Assembly (NCBI GenBank): GCA_016844935.1
Contig: JAERTK010000027.1
Span: 1 to 63,397 of the forward strand
Length of the DNA: 63,397 nucleotides
Source of the DNA: Desulfobacteraceae bacterium
GTDB lineage: Bacteria > Desulfobacterota > DSM-4660 > Desulfatiglandales > Desulfatiglandaceae
Direction: 5' to 3'
Part shown: piece after piece, positions 1-8,653 of the stretch
Layout: the number at the start of each line of letters is the position of its first letter
How positions within the stretch are numbered: position 1 is the stretch's first letter
The notes under the pieces: generated by a model
Told to the model about the DNA's origin: nothing
What the model saw: only the letters and a program-made list of their open reading frames with translations
The model's database searches: none
Made by a program: the position numbers and the translations under genes

Positions 1-423
1 CGGAATGTCGACGCCCAAAGATGCGGGCTCGCTTGCGAGGTCTTGGTTGTTCAAATCGTCATGGGAAGCATAACCGCCCAATGGATCCGCGGAACCTTCT
101 TCGGTGGTCCGGATGGGGAACTTAAACCTTTTCAGGCTGCCATCGCGAAACTTGACCGTCCACATGATATCTTCGGAGCCGCGAAGCGGTGTACAGCTTG
201 CGCCCAAAGGAATAAAGTCGGCATAGCCACGAACATCCATGGCCTGCTGCGGGCAAATCTTAACACAGCACTGGCATTCCCAACACATGGAAGGATCACG
301 GTTATACGCCAACATCTTCTCCTGATCCAGCATCATGAGGTCGTTGGGGCAAATGTACATACAAGCAGTCTTGTCCTGCCCTTTGCAACCATCGCATTTT
401 TCTGTAATTACGAAACTTGGCAT
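1..423 (-). CDS. aprB: Adenylylsulfate (APS) reductase beta subunit, C-terminus cut by window edge
   Basis: Iron-sulfur subunit of dissimilatory APS reductase, which passes electrons to the AprA flavin where APS is reduced to AMP and sulfite in the cytoplasm. 141 residues are visible and the frame is open at the left edge; the family is about 145-165 residues, so little is missing. Two [4Fe-4S] motifs are readable: CDGCKG...CMYICP near residues 10-25 and CWECQCCVKICP near residues 47-58. The start at 423 follows AGGAGGT with ideal spacing. aprA would be expected just left of the window. A sigma70-like promoter at 682-709 and a leader of about 250 nt precede it. This gene is the main basis for calling the host a sulfate reducer (or reverse-sulfur organism). 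Confidence 0.95.
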   Translation of the reverse strand, partial: MPSFVITEKCDGCKGQDKTACMYICPNDLMMLDQEKMLAYNRDPSMCWECQCCVKICPQQAMDVRGYADFIPLGASCTPLRGSEDIMWTVKFRDGSLKRFKFPIRTTEEGSADPLGGYASHDDLNNQDLASEPASLGVDIP

Positions 424-681
424 TAGTATACCTCCTGATTTAACAATTTAAAAACGGTAAACGATGATACAATCAAAAATGATTGATCTGTGAAGTTACG
501 ACGTTTACACCTCCTTTCCCTATGATAAGGTCCAAAAAGCCGCCGGTCGGAAATATGGATAATCTCCAACCGAAAATCTTCATCCATACCTTCAAAATGC
601 ACCTGCTTGCCGTCTCAAAGTTGGTACCGCGCTCTCAAAATTCGGCTTAGGATATACTTTGTGCATTTTGTAACAAGCACC

Positions 682-709
682 TTTATATCCAATTTTTTGG
701 AGGTGTCAA
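682..709 (-). promoter_or_regulatory. Sigma70-type promoter for aprB
   Basis: On the minus strand, TTGACA (709-704), a 16-bp spacer, and TATAAA (687-682). It lies between a candidate terminator for the upstream phosphofructokinase gene and aprB, so it would give aprB(A) its own transcript with a long 5' leader (about 675 to 424). Confidence 0.6.
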
Positions 710-739
710 GGAAAAATGATCAATTGTTTGAAGATTATC

Positions 740-784
740 AAAAAAATTGTGCCAACGGCTTCAGCGGTCTTGCCGGCCGGCAAA
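740..784 (-). terminator. Candidate terminator after the phosphofructokinase gene
   Basis: Downstream of the pfk stop on the minus strand, a perfect palindrome TTGCCGGCCGGCAA (771-784) can also pair with GCCGTTGGCA further on, and is followed by CAATTTTTTT (746-740 as U tract). The rest of the 424-843 gap holds the aprB promoter and leader; I see no gene in it. Confidence 0.45.
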
Positions 785-843
785 CCGAAAGGAACAACTG
801 ATTGTTAATACGAGCGAATCTTTATGTCTCCACTTAACGGATC

Positions 844-2184
844 TCACGGTTTCTCCGGAACACTCGCGCACACATTTTCATCCGTTACGCAGGGACCCGC
901 CAGATCCCTGGGTTGGCCGGTGGATTCAACGACGCTGCTCCATAGGCGACCGTCGGGATCGATCCTCTTTCGCTTTGAAACCGCCATGGGGATCGGCACG
1001 TGGGTGTATTCCGAATCCCAGTACCCCACCACCATATTGGTTCGGCCCGCCATACCCGCATGCACCGCATTGTGCCCCAGCAACAGGCAGAAAACGGAGT
1101 CTTTCGGGTTAGCGGGAACGCTGCGGATCACATAACTGGGATCGATATACTTCAGGTGCATCTCCACCCCTTCACGTTGGAAATAGGCTTTGATTTCATC
1201 GCGGAGAAACAGACCGATATCCCCGAATCGAAGGTTTCCGGACGCATCATGGTCGCCGTCTCTATTCAGCAGATCCTGGCCGGCCCCTTCGGCCACCACA
1301 ATCACAGAGTGGGTGGACCGTTTAATCTTCTCTTTCAACACGGGTAGAAAACGCTCAAGGGTGAAAGGCACCTCCGGCACCAGACAGAAATTGACGTCAC
1401 TGCTGGCGAGGGTCGCATAGGCGGCAATAAAGCCGGATTCCCTTCCCATCAATTTAACCAGGCCTACGCCGTTTCGCGCCCCTTTCGCTTCCACATGGGC
1501 CGCGGAGATACAGGGCCGGGCCGCGGAGACAGCGGTCTCAAAGCCGAAAGACTGCTCCACAAAGGAAATGTCGTTGTCAATGGTTTTGGGAATGCCCACC
1601 ACGCCGATCTTGAGGCTGCGCCGACCAATCTCCTCACTGATGGCCTGGGCCCCTCGCAGCGTGCCATCCCCCCCGACGGTAAACAGAAGCCTGATATTCA
1701 TGCGCTCCAGGGCGTCTACCATTTCCGAAATATCCTGAGGGCCCCGGGATGAACCGAGGATAGTGCCCCCTTTTTCATGAATATCTTCCACAATCTTCGG
1801 GTTCAGTTCCAGGGGAACGTGCCGGTACCGGGGTGAAATGCCCTCATACCCGTAACGAAACCCGAAAACCGTACTCACCTGGTAGTGGTAATGGAGACTC
1901 AGCACAATGGCCCGGATCACGTCGTTCAGTCCGGGACAGATACCGCCGCAGGTCACGATCCCGCACTTGAGCTTGGACGGGTCAAAATAGATCTTTTCCC
2001 TGGGGCCGGCCATCTCAAAACTTGGCAGGGACTTGCAGGCGTCGATGCATGTCTCAGCCTCTTTCAGCGTACAGTGATACAATACGCGGTCCTCATCCTT
2101 TACGAATTGACCCTTGGTCATGGGGGACGGCACGCTGCATCGACCCAGCTTTTCTATTTCCAGGTTCAGAGCTTCTATTTCCAT
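844..2184 (-). CDS. 6-phosphofructokinase (ATP-type residue pattern, long form)
   Basis: Phosphorylates fructose 6-phosphate to fructose 1,6-bisphosphate in glycolysis. 446 residues, with an N-terminal extension of about 70 residues ahead of the PFK core. Readable motifs are CGGICPGLN, a nucleotide-binding GGDGTLRGA (Gly rather than Asp at the position that separates ATP- from PPi-users) and GIPKTIDNDI at the catalytic loop (Lys where short ATP enzymes have Gly). That Gly/Lys combination is known from the long, TP0108/plant-like ATP-PFK group. I chose the ATG at 2184 because MEIEALNLE looks like a natural N-terminus and an AAGG lies just upstream; an upstream in-frame ATG at 2256 would overlap the promoter. 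It stands alone and is divergent from the regulator at 2378. Confidence 0.88.
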   Translation of the reverse strand: MEIEALNLEIEKLGRCSVPSPMTKGQFVKDEDRVLYHCTLKEAETCIDACKSLPSFEMAGPREKIYFDPSKLKCGIVTCGGICPGLNDVIRAIVLSLHYHYQVSTVFGFRYGYEGISPRYRHVPLELNPKIVEDIHEKGGTILGSSRGPQDISEMVDALERMNIRLLFTVGGDGTLRGAQAISEEIGRRSLKIGVVGIPKTIDNDISFVEQSFGFETAVSAARPCISAAHVEAKGARNGVGLVKLMGRESGFIAAYATLASSDVNFCLVPEVPFTLERFLPVLKEKIKRSTHSVIVVAEGAGQDLLNRDGDHDASGNLRFGDIGLFLRDEIKAYFQREGVEMHLKYIDPSYVIRSVPANPKDSVFCLLLGHNAVHAGMAGRTNMVVGYWDSEYTHVPIPMAVSKRKRIDPDGRLWSSVVESTGQPRDLAGPCVTDENVCASVPEKP

Positions 2185-2227
2185 GTTGAAAACCTTTTTG
2201 TAAGGGTGCAAACTAATTCCCCCAGGA

Positions 2228-2256
2228 GAATAAATGAACCAGGGACACGGTGTCAA
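2228..2256 (-). promoter_or_regulatory. Possible promoter for the phosphofructokinase gene
   Basis: Minus strand TTGACA (2256-2251), 17-bp spacer, then TTATTC (2233-2228), a poor -10. It sits 44 bp before the chosen ATG at 2184. Confidence 0.35.
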
Positions 2257-2300
2257 CCCTGTTCATGTTTGCTTCTGGAAAGCGGCAGGGCAAAAAAGAA

Positions 2301-2330
2301 TTGACAACTAAGCGCCCCCACGGGTAGTAA
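2301..2330 (+). promoter_or_regulatory. Possible promoter for the PAS/sigma54 activator operon
   Basis: Plus strand TTGACA (2301-2306), 18-bp spacer and TAGTAA (2325-2330), about 48 bp before the ATG at 2378. Confidence 0.4.
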
Positions 2331-2377
2331 ACTAATACCGCCCACTCGGGAAGATATTGATATTGCAGGTTGAAAAG

Positions 2378-4129
2378 ATGACGAAACATTCCACAACACA
2401 AGACAAGGTCGTGTTGTACGACCAACTGCAAAATACCTTTGACGATCTGAAAATCGGGGTATTCACGGTAGACTCCAACCGAAAGCTCACATCTCTTAAC
2501 CGAACCACTGAACAGTTTACCGGATACACTGAAAAAGAAGTTTTGGGCAAGTATTGCTACCAGGTCTTCAAAAACAATCTTTGCTATGGCGACTGCAAGT
2601 TCCACGAGGCTGTGGAAGCGGAACAGAAGTCTTTACGTTTCAGCCTTGAGTTCATCAATCGTCAAAACGAAAAACAACTGATTACCAAAATCGTCACCCC
2701 CCTTTATGATGTGAACGAGAAACTGGAAGGGTGTATGGAGATTTTTCAGAGCAACTCTGCTTTTGAAGAACTGGTAAATCGGATTCGATACGACGAGCGA
2801 AATCTGAAAATCATTCTGGACAACCTGGGTATCGGCGTTTTCACGACCACACGGGGGGGGCATGTTACCTTTTTTAATACCATGGCCGAATCCATCTCCG
2901 GCTATAATCGGAAAGAGGTGCTGGGAAAACCGTGTTCAGTCATTTTGGGAGGGAATAACGGAAAGGATACCGCCCTGTTACTGAAATCCATATCAGATGG
3001 AAAACCCCGATCCAACAAAAACGGCCTCGTGTCGACGAAAGACGAGAGGGTTATATCTGTTCAAGCCGATTATATGGCCCTCTTCAACGAACGGGCGCGC
3101 ATTGTGGGCGGCCTTGCCACCATAGAGGATCTCTCTTTGATTCAACAAATGAGCCGCGCCATTAGTGCCCAGTACATATTTGCCGACATGATCGGGAAAG
3201 CCCCTTCCATGCAGAAAATCTTTTCAATGGTGCCTGTGGTGGCTGCCAGTGAGGCAACGGTGCTCATTGGCGGCCCCACGGGTACCGGCAAAGATCTCCT
3301 GGCCAAGATCATCCATAACATCAGTTCACGAGCGCAAAAGCCCATGGTAAAAGTAAACTGCGCAGCCCTCCCCGACAACCTCCTGGAGTCTGAGATGTTC
3401 GGTTATGTAAAGGGGGCATTTACCGGGGCTGACCAGGATAAACCGGGGCGGTTTCAGGAAGCCGATGGCGGCACCATATTCTTAGATGAAATAGGGGACC
3501 TTCCGCTCTCGCTTCAGGCAAAACTGCTCCGTGTCCTGGAAGACCAGGAATTCTATCCCCTGGGGAGTCGCAAGATGACCAAAGTGGATGTGCGGATTGT
3601 TGCGGCCACGAATCAAACCTTGGAAAAGGAAGTGGAAAAAAGGAGATTCCGTGAGGATCTCTTCTATCGCCTTAACGTGCTGCGGTTGGAGCTGCCCCCC
3701 CTGCGTGAAAGACGGGAAGATGTTCCTTTACTCATTAATCATATCATGAAGCAGCGAAGCACCATGTTACGGGCTCCGGCCAAGGGGATCTCAGAAGGGG
3801 CTATGGAGGTGCTGCTTAATTACGGCTATCCGGGCAATGTGCGGGAACTTGAAAATATTTTGGAGCATGCCCTAATCATATGCCAGGACGACACCATAGA
3901 GCGTAAACACCTGCCCCATTCCCTCCAAAAAAAGAGCCCCCCTTTGGAATCACCGGAAGATTCCGGGGATAATTTCCTCTCAGCCACTCACAGCAATGAA
4001 AGGCGCCGAATTCTCCAAGCCCTGAAACGGTTTGACTGGCATCGGGGCAACACGGCCCTGGAACTGAATATGAACCGGTCCACCCTGTGGCGCAAGATGA
4101 AGAAATATAACCTCTCCTCACGGTATTAA
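2378..4129 (+). CDS. Sigma54-dependent transcriptional activator with two PAS domains
   Basis: 583-residue enhancer-binding protein. Two PAS domains (about 15-125 and 135-250) are followed by an AAA+ domain with Walker A GGPTGTGKD, the sigma54-contacting GAFTGA loop and Walker B GGTIFLDEIGD, then a C-terminal Fis-type helix-turn-helix (LELNMNRSTLWRKMKKY). There is no receiver domain, so it is probably controlled by what its PAS domains sense. The first PAS has clustered cysteines (CYQVFKNNLCYGDC), suggesting a redox or metal signal. A TTG at 2357 is in frame, but its Shine-Dalgarno spacing is too short, so I prefer ATG 2378. It is followed 2 nt later by a histidine kinase. Likely targets include the sigma54 promoters at 8978 and 9488. 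Confidence 0.9.
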   Translation: MTKHSTTQDKVVLYDQLQNTFDDLKIGVFTVDSNRKLTSLNRTTEQFTGYTEKEVLGKYCYQVFKNNLCYGDCKFHEAVEAEQKSLRFSLEFINRQNEKQLITKIVTPLYDVNEKLEGCMEIFQSNSAFEELVNRIRYDERNLKIILDNLGIGVFTTTRGGHVTFFNTMAESISGYNRKEVLGKPCSVILGGNNGKDTALLLKSISDGKPRSNKNGLVSTKDERVISVQADYMALFNERARIVGGLATIEDLSLIQQMSRAISAQYIFADMIGKAPSMQKIFSMVPVVAASEATVLIGGPTGTGKDLLAKIIHNISSRAQKPMVKVNCAALPDNLLESEMFGYVKGAFTGADQDKPGRFQEADGGTIFLDEIGDLPLSLQAKLLRVLEDQEFYPLGSRKMTKVDVRIVAATNQTLEKEVEKRRFREDLFYRLNVLRLELPPLRERREDVPLLINHIMKQRSTMLRAPAKGISEGAMEVLLNYGYPGNVRELENILEHALIICQDDTIERKHLPHSLQKKSPPLESPEDSGDNFLSATHSNERRRILQALKRFDWHRGNTALELNMNRSTLWRKMKKYNLSSRY

Positions 4130-4131
4130 TC

Positions 4132-5673
4132 ATGCTTAAGCAAAACAAGATCAACAATGCCTTCAGTAACGCCGAGAAAATGCCTTTGAATCTGGCCATC
4201 GTAGGGGGAGGGCGAACCTGCAAATTCTTTTTGGAACTTCTGGAGGACAACGGTTTCCCTTTTCTGGATATCAGATTGGTGGGTGTTTGCGATATAGACC
4301 CCGAAGCCGTCGGGTTTAAGCTGGCAAAAGAGATGGGGATCTACACCACTGACAACCTCACAGACCTTCTTGCCATCAAGGATTTAAACTTCGTTATTGA
4401 GTTAACCATGAGTAAAGAGATCCTGCTGGAACTCTTACGTCTCCGGCCGCAAGGGGTCGGGGTGCTGGAACACAACGTCAGCAAATTGTTGCGGCATCTG
4501 TTTGACATGGATCAGAAGTTAAAATCAACAGAACAGCAGGCCGAAGTTGATAAAGTGATCTCAGATTTTTTATTGCAGCATACCAATGAAAGGGTCCTGC
4601 TCATACGGCCTGATTTCGTCATTGTTGACGCCAATGAATCCTACCTTGATGCGGCACCCAAATCTGGAAATGAGGTGATAGGGGCCCACTGTTATGAAGT
4701 CAGCCATGGGCTCAAGTCCCCTTGTCACATTTCACAGCCAAACCTGGGATGCCCCCTGATGGAAACGCTGCAAACCGGTAAGTCCGCTCAGTCCATCCAT
4801 GAACATATCATCAAGGGAGGTGAAGTAACCTATTGTGACATGGTTACCTACCCGGTCAAGGACCTCGGCGGCGAAATCAAGATGGTCATTGAGGTGTGGA
4901 GAGATATCACTGAAGAGGTTTCGACAAAATTGGAAAGACGGTCCGCGGCATTAAAAAACGATCTCAACAAACTGATCCAGGAAGATCGAATGATTTCCCT
5001 GGGGAAACTGGTGGCTACCAGCGTTCACGAGATCAACAACCCCATCCAGGGCCTATTGACTTTCAGCCACCTCATGCAGGGGATTTTGAAAGAAGGCGAG
5101 CCAGGCCCGGATGATCTGAAGAAATTCCAGGGTTTTCTCTCCATCATGAGCGAAGAACTGGAACGGTGCGGTGACATTGTCTCCGGACTCCTCTCATTCT
5201 CCCGTGAGAGCGTTACGGAATTTAAGGATGTTGACATCAATGAGATACTAGAGCAGGTCCTCAGGCTGACCCAACACAGGATGGAACTCCAGAACATCGG
5301 ATTGAATACCGGATTATCCCCCGTTCCACTGATAACCCGCGGGGACATAAACCAGCTCCAGCAATGTTTTCTAAATCTGATCTTCAATGCCATTGAAGCC
5401 ATGCCGGAAGGGGGGCAACTGAATCTGGACGCACATCCTGACACTTCCCGTGAGGATGCCCTGATAACCATTCAAGATACAGGGCTCGGGATAGCCAAGA
5501 AAAATCTGGATCATATATTTGATCCCTTTTTCACTACCAAGGAGACTGGAGAGGGCACGGGCCTGGGATTGTCAATTGTGTACGGGGTGGTGAAGGCCCA
5601 CGGAGGAAACATCAAAGTCGATAGCCAGGTGGGAAAGGGGACCATTTTCAGCTTGAGTTTCCCGATTCAGTAA
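4132..5673 (+). CDS. Histidine kinase with N-terminal Rossmann-like domain and Cys-rich PAS domain
   Basis: 513 residues. Residues about 16-130 read as a nucleotide-binding Rossmann-like fold (LAIVGGGRTCKFF, then VGVCDIDPEAVG and VIELTMS), of the kind found at the start of homoserine-dehydrogenase or Gfo/Idh-type oxidoreductases. A PAS domain follows (about 145-270) with the cysteine pattern CYEVSHGLKSPC...GCPL, then HisKA with the phospho-accepting H299 in HEINNP and a HATPase (N box NAIEAMPEGG, G boxes DTGLGIA and GTGLGLS). No membrane segment is seen, so it should sense an internal signal, plausibly NAD(H) or redox state (inference). Starts 2 nt after the upstream activator and ends 20 nt before the NtrC-type regulator, its likely partner. 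Confidence 0.88.
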   Translation: MLKQNKINNAFSNAEKMPLNLAIVGGGRTCKFFLELLEDNGFPFLDIRLVGVCDIDPEAVGFKLAKEMGIYTTDNLTDLLAIKDLNFVIELTMSKEILLELLRLRPQGVGVLEHNVSKLLRHLFDMDQKLKSTEQQAEVDKVISDFLLQHTNERVLLIRPDFVIVDANESYLDAAPKSGNEVIGAHCYEVSHGLKSPCHISQPNLGCPLMETLQTGKSAQSIHEHIIKGGEVTYCDMVTYPVKDLGGEIKMVIEVWRDITEEVSTKLERRSAALKNDLNKLIQEDRMISLGKLVATSVHEINNPIQGLLTFSHLMQGILKEGEPGPDDLKKFQGFLSIMSEELERCGDIVSGLLSFSRESVTEFKDVDINEILEQVLRLTQHRMELQNIGLNTGLSPVPLITRGDINQLQQCFLNLIFNAIEAMPEGGQLNLDAHPDTSREDALITIQDTGLGIAKKNLDHIFDPFFTTKETGEGTGLGLSIVYGVVKAHGGNIKVDSQVGKGTIFSLSFPIQ

Positions 5674-5693
5674 TTGCTTGATGGAGGAAGGCC

Positions 5694-7043
5694 ATGAACG
5701 AAAAAATGAGCATACTTATCGTGGACGACGAAAGGATTATCCGGGAATCCTTTTTCCACTGGTTTGAAAAATCGGGGCACATGGTGGACACGGCTGCTTC
5801 AGGCCCCGAGGCCCTGGAAAAATTAGAGAAGCTCCCTTTTGAACTCCTGTTCGTGGACATCAAGATGCCGGGAATGGATGGCATTGAGCTGTTGGGCCGG
5901 GTGAAAGAGGAATACCCTGACACCATTGTTATCATCATGACCGCATACGGGTCCATCGAGACGGCGGTGACCGCCATGAAACTGGGAGCCGGCGATTATC
6001 TGCTGAAACCTTTCAAACCGGATCAGCTCTCCCTGGTGATGGAAAAAGTCTTTCATCAGCATAGGCTCGCATCCGAATACCACTACCTTAAAGCACAGTT
6101 AGAGGAAAAAACCCGTTTTGATAATATCATCGGGCAGTCTCCCGCCATGGAGGATATTTTCAAAATCATCCCCGAGGTAGCAGTGAGTGAGTCTTCTGTC
6201 CTCATATTGGGAGAAACGGGTACCGGAAAAGAGTTGGTTGCAAAGGCGATCCATGCCAAGAGCAAACGATCCAACGGGCCTTTTATGGCCATTAACTGCG
6301 GCGCCATCCCGGACACCCTCCTAGAAAGTGAACTCTTCGGGCATCAAAAAGGGGCCTTTACGGGGGCTGTAAATCATCGGAAAGGGCTCCTGGAGGTTGT
6401 TTCGGGAGGGACTCTTTTCTTAGATGAAATCGGCGAAATAAGCCCGAAGATGCAGGTGGATCTATTGCGGGTGCTGGAAGAGAAGAAAATCACAAGGATC
6501 GGGGAGAGAGCGCCCATTGATGTGGACTTTCGGCTCATCTCTGCCACGAGGCGGGATCTGGAAAAGGAGGTGGCCGAAAGAGAATTCCGGGAAGACTTCT
6601 ATTATCGTGTGAACGTGATCATCATCCATATTCCCCCTTTACGAAAAAGAAGGGAGGATATTCCCCTGCTGGCCGAGCACTTTCTCCAGAAATACTGTCA
6701 TGAGACCGCCAAAAAGGTTGATCATATTTCCCGGGATGCCACAGCGCTCTTGAAGGACTATGACTGGCCCGGGAATGTGAGGGAGTTGGAGAATGCCATT
6801 GAACGGGCTGTGGTGCTCTCCAAGTCCAGGACCGTGGGGGTTCGGGATTTCTCTTTCCTCAATCCAGCATCATCCCCTGTTTCCGGGCAGCGCTCCCTCA
6901 GGGAGATGGAGAAAGAGTATATTCAGGAGATCTGGGCTGAATGCGGGTGGAACGTTACAAAAGCCTCCAGGATCCTGGACATAAACCGCGTAACCCTGCA
7001 TAAAATGATAAAACGATACGGGTTAAAAAGACCTGCTTCCTGA
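5694..7043 (+). CDS. NtrC-family sigma54-dependent response regulator
   Basis: 449 residues: receiver domain (acidic pair DDE, phospho-acceptor in FVDIKMPGMDG, switch Thr in MTAYGS, Lys in LLKPF), AAA+ domain (Walker A GETGTGKE, GAFTGA loop, FLDEIGE), and a Fis-type helix-turn-helix at the end (ASRILDINRVTLHKMIKRY). Good Shine-Dalgarno GGAGG upstream. It directly follows the Rossmann-PAS kinase, so the two form a two-component pair. The receiver is strikingly like the receiver domain embedded in the HdrA-type protein at 15205-18648, for example DIKMPGM and MTAY..(V/I)ETAV.AMK.GA.DYL.KPF, which suggests one kinase could address both. Confidence 0.93.
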   Translation: MNEKMSILIVDDERIIRESFFHWFEKSGHMVDTAASGPEALEKLEKLPFELLFVDIKMPGMDGIELLGRVKEEYPDTIVIIMTAYGSIETAVTAMKLGAGDYLLKPFKPDQLSLVMEKVFHQHRLASEYHYLKAQLEEKTRFDNIIGQSPAMEDIFKIIPEVAVSESSVLILGETGTGKELVAKAIHAKSKRSNGPFMAINCGAIPDTLLESELFGHQKGAFTGAVNHRKGLLEVVSGGTLFLDEIGEISPKMQVDLLRVLEEKKITRIGERAPIDVDFRLISATRRDLEKEVAEREFREDFYYRVNVIIIHIPPLRKRREDIPLLAEHFLQKYCHETAKKVDHISRDATALLKDYDWPGNVRELENAIERAVVLSKSRTVGVRDFSFLNPASSPVSGQRSLREMEKEYIQEIWAECGWNVTKASRILDINRVTLHKMIKRYGLKRPAS

Positions 7044-7057
7044 CCCGGACCCCATTC

Positions 7058-7615
7058 ATGAACGCAAAAAGCAGTACAAGAATACGGCTCGGGGTGGTGG
7101 CCCTGGGGAAAATCCCCGAAATCCTACCCAAATCCATAGCAGCCCATATCTCAGGCTATCTCAATCTCAATACAGATGTTCTTCCCTCCCGGGAACTCCC
7201 TTCATACGCTTTTAGCAGAGAGCGATTGCAATATGATGCGGGGATTATCCTGAAACACCTCGAGCAGGAACATCTCCCAGATTACGAAAAAATTGTCGCC
7301 GTGGTGGAAGTGGACCTGTTTGTCCCCATATTCACCCATGTTTTTGGGGAGGCAAAGCAAGGAGGGAAATGCGGGCTGGTTTCCGTTTACAGGCTGAATG
7401 ACGAACAGGATGATTCGGCTCCCCTGCCCCCCCTTTTGCTGGAGAGGGCTGCCAAGGTGTCCCTTCATGAGACGGGACACCTTCTGAATCTGGTCCACTG
7501 TACTGATGAAAGGTGCCTCATGCACTTTTCAGGCAAACTGGCGGATTTGGACGGGATGCCGCTTTATTTTTGCAGATACTGCGGTGCCTATCTTCGGGAT
7601 TTCCTCAAACGATAA
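7058..7615 (+). CDS. amzA: Archaemetzincin-type zinc metalloprotease
   Basis: 185 residues. The zinc site is readable at 137-148, HETGHLLNLVHC, followed by TDERCLMHF (Met-turn) and FCRYC near the end. This is the archaemetzincin signature with its second, structural Cys4 zinc site. The position usually occupied by Gly after the second His (HExxHxxGxxH) is Asn144 here. The substrate of the family is unknown. The gene follows the NtrC-type regulator by 14 nt and is probably co-transcribed with the kinase and regulator, an unusual neighbourhood. Family assignment is firm from the metal motif; the cellular role cannot be stated. Confidence 0.85.
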   Translation: MNAKSSTRIRLGVVALGKIPEILPKSIAAHISGYLNLNTDVLPSRELPSYAFSRERLQYDAGIILKHLEQEHLPDYEKIVAVVEVDLFVPIFTHVFGEAKQGGKCGLVSVYRLNDEQDDSAPLPPLLLERAAKVSLHETGHLLNLVHCTDERCLMHFSGKLADLDGMPLYFCRYCGAYLRDFLKR

Positions 7616-7618
7616 ACG

Positions 7619-7645
7619 CTCCCCCGCGTCCCGGCACAGGGGGAG
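7619..7645. terminator. Hairpin between convergent genes
   Basis: CTCCCCC (7619-7625) and GGGGGAG (7639-7645) form a 7-bp GC-rich stem with a 13-nt loop in the 44-bp gap between two convergent genes. There is no clear U tract on either side. Confidence 0.4.
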
Positions 7646-7659
7646 ATCGCAATGAGGGC

Positions 7660-8601
7660 TTACAGTTTTTCAGTCCCCAGAAAAGTTGTGGTGAGTTTAT
7701 CCCAACCCACATCAGGGAAGGCCCCGAAAAAGTCGCCGATCGGTTCACCACCGGTAGAGGCCAACTGTTCGTACTCAGGGCCCATAAGACCCATAAGTTT
7801 CTGGCCTTCCTTTTCAATCCATTTGAAGCTCTCATCTTCAAAATAGAGCCCCTTCAGATTCTTTTTGGGGAATTCCGGTTCCATCATAAACAGCCATCCT
7901 TGTTGATAGGGATCATGATGGGTAATCTCAGGATCCTCCTTCGCCCTGTGGTTTACGGCGATAACCGTGCCGGTTACAGGGGCCAGAACGGCTGCCTCAT
8001 GGCCATCTTTTCCAAAAGTCCAACCCACCTGGTTTTGTTTTAATCCCACCCCCAAAGGCGGAAGCTCCAGGGACTTAGCTGCCCCAAAAAGCTTTACAAT
8101 GAAATCATCAAACCCCACCCTCACGCGCCCCCCGTGTTCGAACCGCGCCCAACTGTGCCCCATATGGTAGTAGTAGCCTTGCGCCATTCGATATCCGGAG
8201 GCCAATTTGTAATTGGGCGTATCAGTGAACACCTGGAAATCCAGCTCATCCAACATCTGATCGTAAGCACAGTGATAACATTCATAGTTCTTTGTGCATA
8301 TCTTGGGGGCGCTGACGTGGCCTGTGAGGACATGGCGGCAAGGCCTGGAGGAACCATGAAAATCCTGCTTAAGGTGTTCCACCCAACCGGGCTGCTGCTC
8401 TTTACCCGTGGCAGGAGACTTCATGCCCATGGCCTTGCTCATACCCATGTCAAATGGACAATTATAACAGTCATAGGCGTTGTCACACATCCTGAAATTG
8501 ATAACCCCTGCTTTCATCCAAATGCATTCTTTCTCTAGTACCTGAAAACCTACGACCGATCTTTTCTTCCCTTTCACACGCTTGGCTGTTTTCTCTTCCA
8601 T
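7660..8601 (-). CDS. GcvH-like (lipoyl-carrier fold) protein with N-terminal Cys clusters, lipoyl lysine absent
   Basis: 313 residues. The N-terminal third carries cysteine clusters C39-x5-C45-x2-C48 and C88-x13-C102-x5-C108-x2-C111, likely metal or iron-sulfur ligands. From about residue 149 it follows glycine-cleavage H protein: HSWARFE, VRVGFDDF, LPPLGVG, then LAPVTGTVIAVN. In GcvH the lipoyl lysine lies seven residues before the AP of APVSG; here that place is Gly200, so lipoylation at the usual site looks impossible (hand alignment). Start at 8601 follows GAGGGAGG. It is 52 nt downstream of the small Cys protein and shares that leftward sigma54 promoter. Function unknown; the setting suggests a partner of the Hdr/Flx proteins. 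Confidence 0.8.
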   Translation of the reverse strand: MEEKTAKRVKGKKRSVVGFQVLEKECIWMKAGVINFRMCDNAYDCYNCPFDMGMSKAMGMKSPATGKEQQPGWVEHLKQDFHGSSRPCRHVLTGHVSAPKICTKNYECYHCAYDQMLDELDFQVFTDTPNYKLASGYRMAQGYYYHMGHSWARFEHGGRVRVGFDDFIVKLFGAAKSLELPPLGVGLKQNQVGWTFGKDGHEAAVLAPVTGTVIAVNHRAKEDPEITHHDPYQQGWLFMMEPEFPKKNLKGLYFEDESFKWIEKEGQKLMGLMGPEYEQLASTGGEPIGDFFGAFPDVGWDKLTTTFLGTEKL

Positions 8602-8653
8602 GAAATTTACCGACCCTCCCTCTGAAAGTTGTCTCTCCGTAACTGTTGACCCA

